From Bacteroidales bacterium (GTDB taxonomy: Bacteria; Bacteroidota; Bacteroidia; Bacteroidales; UBA932), in NCBI GenBank assembly GCA_017550525.1, contig JAFZOU010000068.1, forward strand, positions 1 through 64,000: 64,000 nt of DNA, given 5' to 3'. This document shows positions 49,544-58,192 of the stretch, piece after piece (positions within the stretch are counted from its first letter, which is position 1; each line of letters begins with the position of its first letter). The notes below the pieces were generated by a model. That model was not told the origin of the DNA. It saw only the letters and a program-made list of their open reading frames with translations, and made no database searches. A program made the translations under genes and the position numbers.

Positions 49544-52255
49544 ATGAAAAAGACAGTCTTATTATTTGTCATGGTGGCCCTGCTATGGGGCTGCAGCACA
49601 CCGGCCGAAAGGGCCGCGAGGGGCCTTGCGGGGCGCATTTTGCCAGGGTATAGCATATCTTTCAAGGAAAAGGCCGATACCACGGAAAGTTACTCCTTCT
49701 ACTCTAAGGGCGGAAGGCTTGTGATTGAAGGGGCTTCGGCAAATGCAATGGCCGTTGCGCTTAACAGGTTCATCAAGGATTATTGCAAGGCCGACGTCTC
49801 CTGGTACGCCTCAGACCCGGTGGAAGTGCCTGCGGTGCAGCCCGCTGTGCCTGAGCCTGTGAGCGGCCACGCCCTTGTCCCCTACCGGTTCTTCCTCAAC
49901 TACTGCACTTTCGGCTACGAATTCCCCTGGTGGGACTGGCCGCAGTGGGAAAGGCTCATAGACTGGATGGCTCTTAACGGAGTAAACCTTCCCCTGGCAA
50001 TAACCGGCGAGGAAGCAGTGTGGCAGGGAGTTCTGCGCTTCCACGGCCTTACGGACGATGAAATCCGGGCATGGTTCACGGGGCCAGCCCATCTTCCATG
50101 GAACCGTATGTGCAATATTGACGGAGAGGACGGTCCCCTGCCTCAGGAATGGATAGACGGCCAGGTGGAACTCCAGAAACAGATTCTTAAGCGTGAGAGA
50201 GCCCTTGGAATGAAGCCCGTCCTGCCGGCCTTCAACGGCCACGTGCCGGAGGCGCTGAAGGAGATTTATCCTCAGGCCAGGATAACGGACGTGTCCCGCT
50301 GGGGCGGCTTCCCCAAGGAAAACCTCTGCCATTTCCTCTCTCCCACGGATTCCCTGTATGGAGTGATTGAGAAGGAGTTTCTATCAGCGCAGGAAAAGAT
50401 TTTCGGCACTGACCACATCTATGGGATGGACCTTTTCAACGAGGTTGAAGCGCCTTCCTGGGACCCGGAAACACTGGCGGCAATAGGAGAATCGGCCTAT
50501 GAGTCACTGGCGGCGGCAGATACCAATGCCGTCTGGCTCCAGATGGGCTGGCTTTTCCACTATGACCGGAAGCACTGGACGCCGGAAAACGTGAAGGCAT
50601 ATCTTCAGGCAGTGCCCCGGGGTAAGGTCATACTTCTGGATTATTACACGGAACATACGCCAGTATGGACCTTTACAGACGGTTTTTACGGGCAGCCTTA
50701 TATCTTCTGCTATCTTGGGAACTTCGGCGGAAATACGCGCCTTGCGGGGCCTTTCCGGAAGGAAAGTGAGCGCATCTCGGAGGCTCTTTCCTCCGGCGGC
50801 GCATCCGGAATAGGCTGTACGCTGGAGGCCTTTGGCATTAACCGCTGGTTGTATGAGTACGTAATGGAAAGGGCCTGGGAGCCTTCTCTGCCAGATAATG
50901 AGTGGCTGTCCGGGCTTGATTCCAGGCGGGGCAGCCCTGCAGGTTTTTGGAAAGATATGGCCGACAGCATCTACATCCGCGGCTCATTTTCTGAAGGGAT
51001 GCTCTTCTGCGGCAGGCCGTCCGACGAAGGCCACGCCAGTTGGAGGGTGAACCACACCACACCATATGATCCGGCAACCCTTGAGAGGCTGCACGGCCGT
51101 CTTCTTGAGAATCCGTCGGATCTTGCCGCCTGGAAGGCCGATGCAGTAACCCTTGGCATCCAGGTGAGAGGAAACCGCTTTGCGGCGCTCCGGGACGAGT
51201 TTGTGGCAGCGTGCCGTGAAGGAGACCTTTCATCGGCCCAATTAATTGGAGACTCTATGAAGGCGCTTATGCTGGAGATTGACTCCCTGGCATACACGCT
51301 CCCGCAGTTTCGGGCGGAAAAATGGCTGCAGGAGGCCGATTCATGGGGTGGTTTCAGGGACAATGCCTGGCACCTTATCACACGCTGGGGCAACACGGAG
51401 AACCTCGGGGACTACGCGTCAAGGGCCTGGAGCGGACTTACAAGGGCCTATTACCTTCCACGCTGGGAACTCTTCATTAATACGCATCTGGATTGTCTGC
51501 GTTCAAGAAAGTCCTTTGATCCGGAAGCGTTTGACCGTGAATGCCGGGAACTTGAACTAAGGCTCTTCCGCCACGCACCGGCTCTTCAGTCTCTGGACCT
51601 GATGACATATAACGTCCGGCACGGAACTGATGGCATTGCTTCAGTTGTGGAAAGTGCATCGCTTGCCGCCATACAGGAACTTGACAGTTGCAACAGAAGA
51701 ACCCCCGTTTTCCAACTGGAAGAGTTGTCAAAGGCCATTGACGGGCGGCCGTTCCACTTTGCACGCGCGTTCCCCTTTGCGGGCGGCGCATACGGAAACG
51801 GGGTGCTGTCATCTTCTGAAATACTGGCTTCTTACACCGTGGCTTTGCCGATGGCCGATGGAGCCGAGCCCCGCAGCATGGCTGTTGCGGAAACGGCAAA
51901 CTGCGTGTTTGCATCAGTGCATCTGGACCATTTGGGCCGGCAGGCCCGCCTGGAGCAGGCAAGGCACATAAATAATTGGTTTGAAGCCAATTATAGCGGC
52001 ACCTCAAAGCCCGTTTTTCTTTGCGGGGACTTCAATTCCAAGCCGGAGTCTGAGGTTATCGGCCTTATGAAAGAGGAATGGGAGCAGCTTTCCGGGACGG
52101 ATTTCACCTACTCTTCTGATGACCCTCACGGCTGCATAGACTATATCTTCTCCTGGAAGGGCGGCGCCCCGGTGAGGGTCACTTCAAGCAAAGTGGTCAC
52201 AGATGCGGGATTATTGTCAGACCATTTTCCCGTTTTGGTGACGGTTGAATACTAA
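49544..52255 (+). CDS. GH89 alpha-N-acetylglucosaminidase fused to an EEP-type phosphodiesterase domain
   Basis: Protein of 903 residues with a lipoprotein signal (MVALLWGC). Residues 25-680 are the NAGLU fold: PYRFFLNYCTFGYEFPWWDW, NGVNLPLAITGEEAVWQG, WNRMCNIDG, IYGMDLFNEVEAPSW, and YEYVMERAWEP. These enzymes release alpha-linked GlcNAc, as from heparan or mucin caps. Residues about 685-903 form an endonuclease/exonuclease/phosphatase domain: MTYNVRHG (M687), IQELDS, GDFNSKPES (D829), CIDYIF and SDHFPV (H894). This is an unusual fusion. The second domain could act on phosphodiester- or phosphate-bearing glycans. The gene ends in a 4-bp overlap with the convergent GDPD gene. Confidence 0.88.
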   Translation: MKKTVLLFVMVALLWGCSTPAERAARGLAGRILPGYSISFKEKADTTESYSFYSKGGRLVIEGASANAMAVALNRFIKDYCKADVSWYASDPVEVPAVQPAVPEPVSGHALVPYRFFLNYCTFGYEFPWWDWPQWERLIDWMALNGVNLPLAITGEEAVWQGVLRFHGLTDDEIRAWFTGPAHLPWNRMCNIDGEDGPLPQEWIDGQVELQKQILKRERALGMKPVLPAFNGHVPEALKEIYPQARITDVSRWGGFPKENLCHFLSPTDSLYGVIEKEFLSAQEKIFGTDHIYGMDLFNEVEAPSWDPETLAAIGESAYESLAAADTNAVWLQMGWLFHYDRKHWTPENVKAYLQAVPRGKVILLDYYTEHTPVWTFTDGFYGQPYIFCYLGNFGGNTRLAGPFRKESERISEALSSGGASGIGCTLEAFGINRWLYEYVMERAWEPSLPDNEWLSGLDSRRGSPAGFWKDMADSIYIRGSFSEGMLFCGRPSDEGHASWRVNHTTPYDPATLERLHGRLLENPSDLAAWKADAVTLGIQVRGNRFAALRDEFVAACREGDLSSAQLIGDSMKALMLEIDSLAYTLPQFRAEKWLQEADSWGGFRDNAWHLITRWGNTENLGDYASRAWSGLTRAYYLPRWELFINTHLDCLRSRKSFDPEAFDRECRELELRLFRHAPALQSLDLMTYNVRHGTDGIASVVESASLAAIQELDSCNRRTPVFQLEELSKAIDGRPFHFARAFPFAGGAYGNGVLSSSEILASYTVALPMADGAEPRSMAVAETANCVFASVHLDHLGRQARLEQARHINNWFEANYSGTSKPVFLCGDFNSKPESEVIGLMKEEWEQLSGTDFTYSSDDPHGCIDYIFSWKGGAPVRVTSSKVVTDAGLLSDHFPVLVTVEY

Positions 52256-53004
52256 AGCCCAGCGGCTAAATCCGGGCAGTTGGTGGTGATGACGTCTACG
52301 CCAAGGTCTTTGAGGTAACGCATCTCCTCAGGGTCATCCACGGTCCATACGTTTACGGTCATGCCGAGGGCGTGGGCGCGGGCCACCCAGTCCGGGTGCT
52401 TATGGAAGGCTATGTAATGGTAGTCGATGCCGTTGATGCCATCGGCAAATACTTCCTCCGGCTCCTCCACTCCTTCAAGATACTGGTTCTGGAAGCCTGG
52501 GATATTGGCGGCTATCCACTTGCAGGCGTCATAGCTGAATGAGATGAACATCACGCGTGAAGGGTCCAGAAGGCCGTGGGCCCGGAGCTGCCACACGCAC
52601 CGCCTGGCAAGTTCCAGAGTGGCCTCCACGGTATCCTGGGGCTTTATTTCCAGAACCAGCATGCAGTCCGATTTTGCCCCCTGATGAAGGTACTCGTTGA
52701 GCGTAGGGATGAACTCTCCATTTGGAAGGTGAGCCTTCAGGAGTTCACGATAAGTGCTTGTGTGGATTGGGATTCCGTTAAGGGTGGGATCGTGGTTCAC
52801 AACCACAACGCTGTCTGCGGTAAGATGCACGTCAAACTCACTGCCCCAGAAGCCGCCGTCCTGGGCCTGGCGCAGGGATGCTATGGAATTTTGGGCATTG
52901 CCTGCATCCTCACACTGCCAGAAGCCGCGGTGGGCGCAAACCTTCTGGGCCATCACGGGGAGTGAAAGGATAAGGGCCGCCAAAGCTAAAACTATTTTTC
53001 TCAT
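52252..53004 (-). CDS. Secreted glycerophosphodiester phosphodiesterase
   Basis: Protein of 250 residues with a signal peptide (LILSLPVMAQ). GDPD motifs are VCAHRGF (catalytic His), SEFDVHLTADS with metal-binding acidic residues, VVNHDPTLNG (second His) and VLEIKPQ. It hydrolyses glycerophosphodiesters to glycerol-3-phosphate plus an alcohol in the periplasm. It may also act on teichoic-acid-like or phosphoglycan material, which would fit the NAGPA enzymes in this window. It is convergent with GH89-EEP and divergent from polA. Confidence 0.9.
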   Translation of the reverse strand: MRKIVLALAALILSLPVMAQKVCAHRGFWQCEDAGNAQNSIASLRQAQDGGFWGSEFDVHLTADSVVVVNHDPTLNGIPIHTSTYRELLKAHLPNGEFIPTLNEYLHQGAKSDCMLVLEIKPQDTVEATLELARRCVWQLRAHGLLDPSRVMFISFSYDACKWIAANIPGFQNQYLEGVEEPEEVFADGINGIDYHYIAFHKHPDWVARAHALGMTVNVWTVDDPEEMRYLKDLGVDVITTNCPDLAAGL

Positions 53005-53030
53005 ACCGTAAAGTTAATCATTTTTATTTG

Positions 53031-53038
53031 TATCTTTG
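53031..53038 (+). promoter_or_regulatory. -7 box of the polA promoter
   Basis: TATCTTTG, 6 bp before the polA ATG. I see no good -33 box at the expected distance, so the promoter is probably weak or partly assisted. Confidence 0.55.
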
Positions 53039-53044
53039 AAGCCT

Positions 53045-55654
53045 ATGAACAAACTCTTACTCATAGACGGGCACGCGCTGGTATTCAAGATGTACTATGC
53101 GTTCCTCAGAAGGCCAATGATTAACTCCAAGGGGCAGGATATGTCCATCCTGTACGGATTCACAAAGTACCTGCTGGAGATGTTCGGCCGGGAGGAGCCA
53201 ACTCACGTGGCAGTGGCCTTCGACCCCCCCGGCGGCACTTTCCGCAATGAGATGTACCCCGCCTACAAAGGCACCCGTCCCCCTACCCCGCAGCTTATCA
53301 TTGATGCCCTGGAGCCCCTCACGGAGCTTGTTCAGGCTATGAATATCCCCGTTGTCATGATTCCCGGTTTTGAGGCCGATGACGTCCTTGGCTCCATTGC
53401 CACCCAAAACGCAGGGCCGTCCCTGGACGTTTTTATGGTAACGCCGGATAAAGATTACGGGCAGTTGATAGGCCCTCACTGCTTCCAGTTAAAACCCGGA
53501 AAGGCAGGGTCTGAAAGTGAACTTGTGGGCGTTCAGCAGCTCTGCGAGAAATGGGGCATTTCCAGCCCGTCGCAGGTAATTGACATGCTTGCAATATGCG
53601 GAGATACCGCCGACAACGTTCCCGGCGTGAACGGCGTTGGAGAGGTTGGAGCAGCAAAGCTCATTGCCAAATACGGCACGCTGGAGAACATCTATGAGAA
53701 TCTTGGAGAACTCACTCCCAGGCAGCAGGCCCAGTTTGAGGAAGCGCGTCCGCACATTGCCCTTTCCAAGGCCCTTGTGACAATCAAAACGGACATGGAA
53801 CTCCCGGTAACGCTGGAGGACATGGCGTATTCCGGCAACTTCAAGGGGAAACTTGCCCAGCTCTTTGATTTCTATGAGTTCAGTTCTCTGAAACGTTTCC
53901 TCTCCGGGCACATTGAAGCGGATGAGGACACGCTTCTTACTCCGGAGCCCATCCAGGAAGAAACCATATCACTTGACGTCAAGGATGTAAGCCTTAAGGA
54001 ATTGGAGGCTGCAAAGCCCGGGAAAATCGGCCTTGTTGTATCCGGCCGAAGAATTACTCTCAGTGACGGAAAGGCGGCGGCGTGCGTGGATATCGGCCCT
54101 TCCGTAAAAGAACTTCTGGAAAACCCTGCCGTTGAAAAATACGGGGATGACCTCAAGAAGGCCGCAAACATCCTGGCGGCAGAGGGAATAAGCCTTGAAG
54201 GGCGCTGGAACGACGTCCGCCTGATGCACTACGTCATAGACCCGGAACGCAGCCATGACCCCGCCCAACTTTCCAAAACCATCCTTGGGATAGACTTTGA
54301 GAAGGCTCCGGAAATAGTTTCAACGGGATCACTCTTTGATGAACTCCCGCCGGAGGATGAGCCGTCCCACAGCCTTGAGGCCGCCGCAATGGTGCTCCTT
54401 GGGGATGCCCTGAGGAAGGACCTCCCGGACTTTTACGACAAGATGGAAGAGCCTCTTTCCAAGGTTCTGGCCCAGATGGAAAGGGACGGGGTAAAGGTGG
54501 ACCTGAGGCAACTTTCCCACTTTGCCGATTCCCTTCGGGTGGAACTTGTGGAAAGGGAGGCGCGCATCCGTGAAATGGCCGGAGACCCTGCCCTTAACAT
54601 ATCCTCCCCCAAGCAGGTTGGAGACATCCTCTTTGAGAAACTCCGCCTGGACCCCAAGGCCAAAAAGAGCGCCAGGGGGCAGTATTCCACCGATGAAGCC
54701 ACCCTTCAGGAGATAGCGGACCGCCATCCCATAGTGAACGAAATCCTGGAATTCAGGGCCGTCAAAAAACTCCTTTCCACGTACATAGAGCCGTTCCCCT
54801 CATACGTAAGTGAGGCCGATGGCAGAGTGCACACAACGTTCAATCAGGCGCTTACGGCAACGGGGAGGCTTTCAAGTTCCAACCCCAACCTCCAGAACAT
54901 CCCCGTTCGCACGGAGCGCGGCAAGGAGATACGCAAAGCCTTTGTGCCGGGAACGCCTGACGGCGTTATTGTATCGGCCGACTACTCCCAGATTGAACTG
55001 AGGATTATGGCTCACCTCAGCGCCGACGAGCACCTCTGCACGGCCTTCCGCGATGGCCAGGACGTCCACGCCGCCACCGCCGCAAAGATCTTCGGGATTC
55101 CCGTGGAGGAAGTCACGCGCGAGCAGAGAGGCCAGGCCAAAACCGCCAACTTTGGGATAATGTACGGGATATCGTCGTTTGGGCTGGCGCAGCGGCTGGG
55201 GCTGTCCAGAAGCGCTGCAAAGAGCCTCATAGAGGACTATTTTGCGTCATTCCCGGCCATCCGCAGTTTCATAGATTCGTCCATCGCCTTTGCGCGGGAG
55301 CACGGGTATGTGGAAACGCTGTTTGGGCGGCGCAGGTACCTCCCGGACATCCACGCCCGCAACGCTACCGTCCGCGCCCTTGCAGAAAGAAATGCCGTGA
55401 ATGCTCCCATCCAGGGGACATCGGCCGATATAATAAAACTTGCGATGATAGGCGTGGCCGCGCGGCTAAAAGAGGGCGGATTCCGCTCCAAGATGGTGCT
55501 GCAGATCCACGACGAACTCCTCTTTGACGCCATCCCTTCTGAGGTTCCCGCCCTCGAGGCAATGGTCACTGAGGTGATGGAAAACGTTATCAAACTGTCC
55601 GTGCCGCTCACCGTTGAGTGTTCGGCCGGCGCCAACTGGCTGGAGGCGCATTGA
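53045..55654 (+). CDS. polA: DNA polymerase I
   Basis: Protein of 869 residues. The ATG at 53045 is preferred over an in-frame TTG inside the -7 box. It has an N-terminal 5'-3' exonuclease (LLIDGHALVFKMYYAF, AFDPPGGTFR, IPGFEADDVLGS, TPDKDYGQL, GDTADNVPGV). The polymerase domain has motif A VSADYSQIELR (D646), motif B TREQRGQAKTANFGIMYG and motif C QIHDELLFD (D823, E824). The middle domain is short, and I find no DxE of exonuclease motif I, so proofreading is probably lost. It fills gaps in repair and Okazaki-fragment processing. Its stop overlaps the sigma factor start as TGATG. Confidence 0.96.
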   Translation: MNKLLLIDGHALVFKMYYAFLRRPMINSKGQDMSILYGFTKYLLEMFGREEPTHVAVAFDPPGGTFRNEMYPAYKGTRPPTPQLIIDALEPLTELVQAMNIPVVMIPGFEADDVLGSIATQNAGPSLDVFMVTPDKDYGQLIGPHCFQLKPGKAGSESELVGVQQLCEKWGISSPSQVIDMLAICGDTADNVPGVNGVGEVGAAKLIAKYGTLENIYENLGELTPRQQAQFEEARPHIALSKALVTIKTDMELPVTLEDMAYSGNFKGKLAQLFDFYEFSSLKRFLSGHIEADEDTLLTPEPIQEETISLDVKDVSLKELEAAKPGKIGLVVSGRRITLSDGKAAACVDIGPSVKELLENPAVEKYGDDLKKAANILAAEGISLEGRWNDVRLMHYVIDPERSHDPAQLSKTILGIDFEKAPEIVSTGSLFDELPPEDEPSHSLEAAAMVLLGDALRKDLPDFYDKMEEPLSKVLAQMERDGVKVDLRQLSHFADSLRVELVEREARIREMAGDPALNISSPKQVGDILFEKLRLDPKAKKSARGQYSTDEATLQEIADRHPIVNEILEFRAVKKLLSTYIEPFPSYVSEADGRVHTTFNQALTATGRLSSSNPNLQNIPVRTERGKEIRKAFVPGTPDGVIVSADYSQIELRIMAHLSADEHLCTAFRDGQDVHAATAAKIFGIPVEEVTREQRGQAKTANFGIMYGISSFGLAQRLGLSRSAAKSLIEDYFASFPAIRSFIDSSIAFAREHGYVETLFGRRRYLPDIHARNATVRALAERNAVNAPIQGTSADIIKLAMIGVAARLKEGGFRSKMVLQIHDELLFDAIPSEVPALEAMVTEVMENVIKLSVPLTVECSAGANWLEAH

Positions 55655-56223
55655 TGGAAAACGAAAAAGACTTAATACAGAGGGCAATCGCCGGAGACCA
55701 GATGGCCTACCGTATGCTCTATCAAATCCACGAGCCCTCCGTCCGCGGCCGTGTAACCGGCTATTTCAAATGGAAGGCCGATGTAGACGACGTAGTGTCG
55801 GAGAGTTTCCAGAAGGCGTTTTCGGCTTTATCGGCCTTTGATATGACGCGGGAATTCCGGCCGTGGCTTCTTACCATAGCCACCCGCACGGCTCTTGACC
55901 ATCTTTCAAGCATCCAACGGGAAGACCACAAGAAGGAGGGCATCCTTCACAAGGCCACGGAGGGAGACCCTTCCAGCGCGGAACTTACGGACACTACGCC
56001 GGAAGAGGAAATCATCAACGACGAAGTCCATCAGAGGCTTATGCAGTTCATAGACGAACTTCCGTCCCTGTACAAGGACGTGATGATAAAGTATATGATA
56101 GAAGAACTTGAGTACGAGGAAATTGCGCAGGAACTTGGGCTGGAACTCAATACTGTCCGCACACGTATCCGCCGGGGCAAGCAGCACCTGGCCCAGATGA
56201 TGCTTAGGGGGGAAGTGGAATGA
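55654..56223 (+). CDS. ECF-type RNA polymerase sigma factor
   Basis: Protein of 189 residues, with the start fixed by the TGATG overlap with polA. Region 2 (residues about 10-80: RMLYQIHEPSVRGRVTGYF, DVDDVVSESFQKAFSAL) and region 4 (about 125-180: LPSLYKDVMIKYMIEELEYE, IAQELGLELNTVRTRIRRGK) are both present. No anti-sigma gene is adjacent, which is unusual for many ECF factors. The position between polA and rsmG, with 1- and 4-bp overlaps, points to constitutive co-transcription. Its regulon cannot be inferred. Confidence 0.92.
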   Translation: MENEKDLIQRAIAGDQMAYRMLYQIHEPSVRGRVTGYFKWKADVDDVVSESFQKAFSALSAFDMTREFRPWLLTIATRTALDHLSSIQREDHKKEGILHKATEGDPSSAELTDTTPEEEIINDEVHQRLMQFIDELPSLYKDVMIKYMIEELEYEEIAQELGLELNTVRTRIRRGKQHLAQMMLRGEVE

Positions 56224-56873
56224 GTTTTCAGGACTTCATATCTTTTGTGGGGAAGGACTTTGCCCTCACGGATATCCAGAAGGAGCGCTTTGAGGCCCTG
56301 GACGGCCTGTACCGAGAATGGAACGCAAAGATAAACGTGATTTCCCGGAAGGACATTGACTCCGTATATGAGCACCACGTGCTACATTCCCTTGCAATAG
56401 CCCGGTATCTTCTTACTGTGCCGGGGCTGTATGAATCCTTCTCTTCCGCTTCCGTGCTGGACCTTGGGACAGGCGGCGGTTTTCCGGGCATTCCCCTTGC
56501 AATCCTCTTCCCTTCCGCGCAGTTTACCCTTTGTGATTCCGTGGGGAAGAAAACAATTGTGGCTCAGGCTGTTGCATCGGCCCTGAAGTTATCTAACGTT
56601 CAGGTTGTGAACGCCCGGGCAGAATCCCTTGGCCGCTCTTTTGACTTTGTTGTTTCACGTGCCGTTGCCGCCCTCCCGGACTTTTACCCGTGGGTTAAGG
56701 GTTCCTATGACAAGGGCATCCTCTACCTCAAGGGCGGGGACATCTCAGAGGAAATTGCCGCCGTTATGGGCAGGTATCACCTTCCCCGAGGCTCCGTCCA
56801 CACCTGGCCTGTATCCTCCTGGCTGCAGGATTCCTACTATGACGGGAAACTGGTTATACATATTGAAAGGTAG
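56220..56873 (+). CDS. rsmG: 16S rRNA m7G527 methyltransferase RsmG
   Basis: Protein of 217 residues with the SAM-binding glycine motif VLDLGTGGGFPGIPLA, the NPP-like region replaced as usual by SRAVAALPDFYPW, and EWNAKINVISRKD near the N-terminus. It methylates N7 of G527 in 16S rRNA using SAM. It overlaps the sigma gene by 4 bp (ATGA). The last codons and the TAG stop lie within the left arm of a 28-bp inverted repeat (56866-56984), so the end of the gene has been taken over by a repeat element. Confidence 0.95.
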   Translation: MSFQDFISFVGKDFALTDIQKERFEALDGLYREWNAKINVISRKDIDSVYEHHVLHSLAIARYLLTVPGLYESFSSASVLDLGTGGGFPGIPLAILFPSAQFTLCDSVGKKTIVAQAVASALKLSNVQVVNARAESLGRSFDFVVSRAVAALPDFYPWVKGSYDKGILYLKGGDISEEIAAVMGRYHLPRGSVHTWPVSSWLQDSYYDGKLVIHIER

Positions 56874-56984
56874 GAGGGTTATATTCACAAAACGTCGCTT
56901 CGCGACCCCTCCCACTTCGTGGGCCCCTCCCTCTTATGCGGCCGAGGGTGGCCACAGTTTTGTGAATATAACCCTCCTACCTTT
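56866..56984. repeat. Repeat core with 28-bp perfect inverted arms at the rsmG stop
   Basis: Arms 56866-56893 and 56957-56984 are perfect reverse complements over 28 bp and are followed by a T, so the RNA would fold into a long hairpin that could end rsmG transcription. The 63-bp core (56894-56956) contains smaller hairpins (gtcgc-ttc-gcgac, ccca-cttcg-tggg) and, read backwards, matches the core at 26374-26451 in the permease gene. Confidence 0.8.
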
Positions 56985-56996
56985 TATGAAAAAAAA

Positions 56997-57028
56997 TTTG
57001 GTGTTTTCAGTGGGAATTACTACCTTTG
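56997..57028 (+). promoter_or_regulatory. Promoter of rpmH
   Basis: TTTG (56997-57000), 20 bp, TACCTTTG (57021-57028). It lies 13 bp after the inverted repeat and 36 bp before the rpmH ATG. Confidence 0.8.
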
Positions 57029-57064
57029 CAGTCCATTACGCGAAAATATAAAAAATAAGATATT

Positions 57065-57217
57065 ATGAAGAGAACATTTCAGCCTTCCCGTCGCAAGCGT
57101 GTGAACAAGCACGGCTTCCGCGCACGCATGGCCTCCGCCAACGGCCGCCGCGTCCTGAGCGCCCGTCGCCGCCACGCACGTAAGAAGCTCTCCGTATCTG
57201 ACGAAGACCGCTGGTAG
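57065..57217 (+). CDS. rpmH: 50S ribosomal protein L34
   Basis: A 50-residue basic protein starting [20 protein letters not shown] and ending in SDEDRW. The KRTFQPS start and the GFRARM segment are diagnostic of L34. It is a structural protein of the large ribosomal subunit. It has its own promoter and, 72 bp after the stop, an intrinsic terminator. In many bacteria rpmH lies next to rnpA and the origin. Here it follows rsmG and no rnpA is visible downstream. Confidence 0.97.
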   Translation: MKRTFQPSRRKRVNKHGFRARMASANGRRVLSARRRHARKKLSVSDEDRW

Positions 57218-57289
57218 TACCAAACGGGGTTCCGGCAGGGTTCAGTCCGGATCGGCCCCACTCCTACCGCTTCTTACAGCAATCACTTA

Positions 57290-57316
57290 ACGCAGACCGC
57301 ACATCGGCCTGCGTTT
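57290..57316 (+). terminator. Intrinsic terminator after rpmH
   Basis: acgcag and ctgcgt pair around a short loop with two further G-C pairs, followed by a T run within gcgttttttg. The 72 bp before it, from the rpmH stop, hold no other feature I can support. Confidence 0.75.
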
Positions 57317-57358
57317 TTTGTTGCTCCCTCCCTTTATAGTTCTCCCCTGGCGGTACCA

Positions 57359-57468
57359 CCCTAATTGTAATGCCGACGCGGTGGAGATTAACCCGCTTAT
57401 TATCAGTCACTTATAGAGTTATTTGGGATTACCGGTAATCCCAAACAACTCTATAACCCACTGTGTTC
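57359..57468 (+). repeat. Left inverted end of the RAYT element, with 44-bp palindrome
   Basis: It holds the palindrome 57412-57455, with 22-base arms tatagagtt...gattacc / ggtaatccc...actctata and one mismatch. The core tttgggattaccgg recurs in the right end with one base changed. The feet of the two hairpins differ but each still pairs with itself (agagtt/aactct here, aggt/acct at the right), a sign that the fold is kept. Confidence 0.8.
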
Positions 57469-57505
57469 CAGCACCTTAACCTCCACCCGGCTTGTGGCCA
57501 TTTCC

Positions 57506-57513
57506 TACCTTTG
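57506..57513 (+). promoter_or_regulatory. -7 box before the passenger gene
   Basis: TACCTTTG, 20 bp upstream of the ATG at 57534. No TTTG at 19-20 bp. The region 57469-57505 otherwise shows nothing. Confidence 0.55.
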
Positions 57514-57533
57514 CACCATAAAACCGTAGCCCT

Positions 57534-58076
57534 ATGACCTACAACAGCCAACTTGTCCTTTACTACTTCCTCCACCTTGCCGGGAACTGCTTGGAGAGTT
57601 CCCCTCCGGATTATTCCGCCGTGGCTCAGGAGAGGGAGGCTGCGGAGGTTGCGCAGTTTGTGCAGGCAGCATCGGCCCTGGAACTTACCCCGCCTCCGCC
57701 GCGGGAAATCATCCGCATCACGCGTGGGATGAGAATTTTCATCGGCCAGGAAGAACTGATAATGAGGCCGATGTCAAAGGCCGTCCTGCTCCTTTTCCTG
57801 CGGCATCCGGAGGGGATCGCCCTGAAAGACATCGGCGACCATAAGGAGGAACTTACCCGCCTCTATTCCCGGGTGACCCGCACCGATTCTCCTGAAAAGA
57901 TTGAAAGGAGCGTCGCCCGCCTGATGGACATCTTCTCCAACGAGCTCAACGTGAATCTTTCCAGGGTGAACGCCGCTTTATCGGCCCTTGAAAACGAATC
58001 CCATCACCATATTGATGGCCGCGCAGGAGAGAAAAAAAGTTTCAAATTCTTGAAAGCCCTTGTCATCTGGGAGTAG
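57534..58076 (+). CDS. Hypothetical protein, probable winged-helix-like C-terminus
   Basis: Protein of 180 residues, no signal or membrane segment. I do not recognise a named family. Residues 75-150 (MSKAVLLLFLRHPEGIALKD, EELTRLYSRVT, SVARLMDIFSNELNVNLSRV) read like the C-terminal effector/winged-helix proteins found as orphans in Bacteroidales. The N-terminal 50 residues are acidic and Pro-rich before the basic segment. It lies inside the inverted ends of the RAYT element, 68 bp or more before the transposase reading frame. It may be a passenger or a regulator of the transposase. Confidence 0.65.
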   Translation: MTYNSQLVLYYFLHLAGNCLESSPPDYSAVAQEREAAEVAQFVQAASALELTPPPPREIIRITRGMRIFIGQEELIMRPMSKAVLLLFLRHPEGIALKDIGDHKEELTRLYSRVTRTDSPEKIERSVARLMDIFSNELNVNLSRVNAALSALENESHHHIDGRAGEKKSFKFLKALVIWE

Positions 58077-58164
58077 TATCACACCTCTAATCCCCTGAAA
58101 CGTAAAAACTTTCACGTGAAACAACGCTTTCTTTCGCCCACCCCTTGTTTAAAGTGCCTGAAAT

Positions 58165-58187
58165 GCATATTTTGGCCCTCAAAAATG
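58165..58187. repeat. REP-like hairpin sequence before the transposase start
   Basis: gcatattttggccctcaaaa closely resembles the reverse of the repeat copy at 49485-49519 (gcacattttggcctcaaaac), including the ttttg...caaaa stem. It precedes the likely transposase ATG by a few bases. A 12-bp palindrome, tttcacgtgaaa, lies further up at 58110-58121. Confidence 0.55.
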
Positions 58188-58192
58188 AACCA

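Noticed and set aside
57218..57533. Search for tRNA or small RNA genes in the longest gene-free stretch
   Set aside because: No cloverleaf seen. The stretch is explained by the rpmH terminator, the left end of the RAYT element and a promoter.
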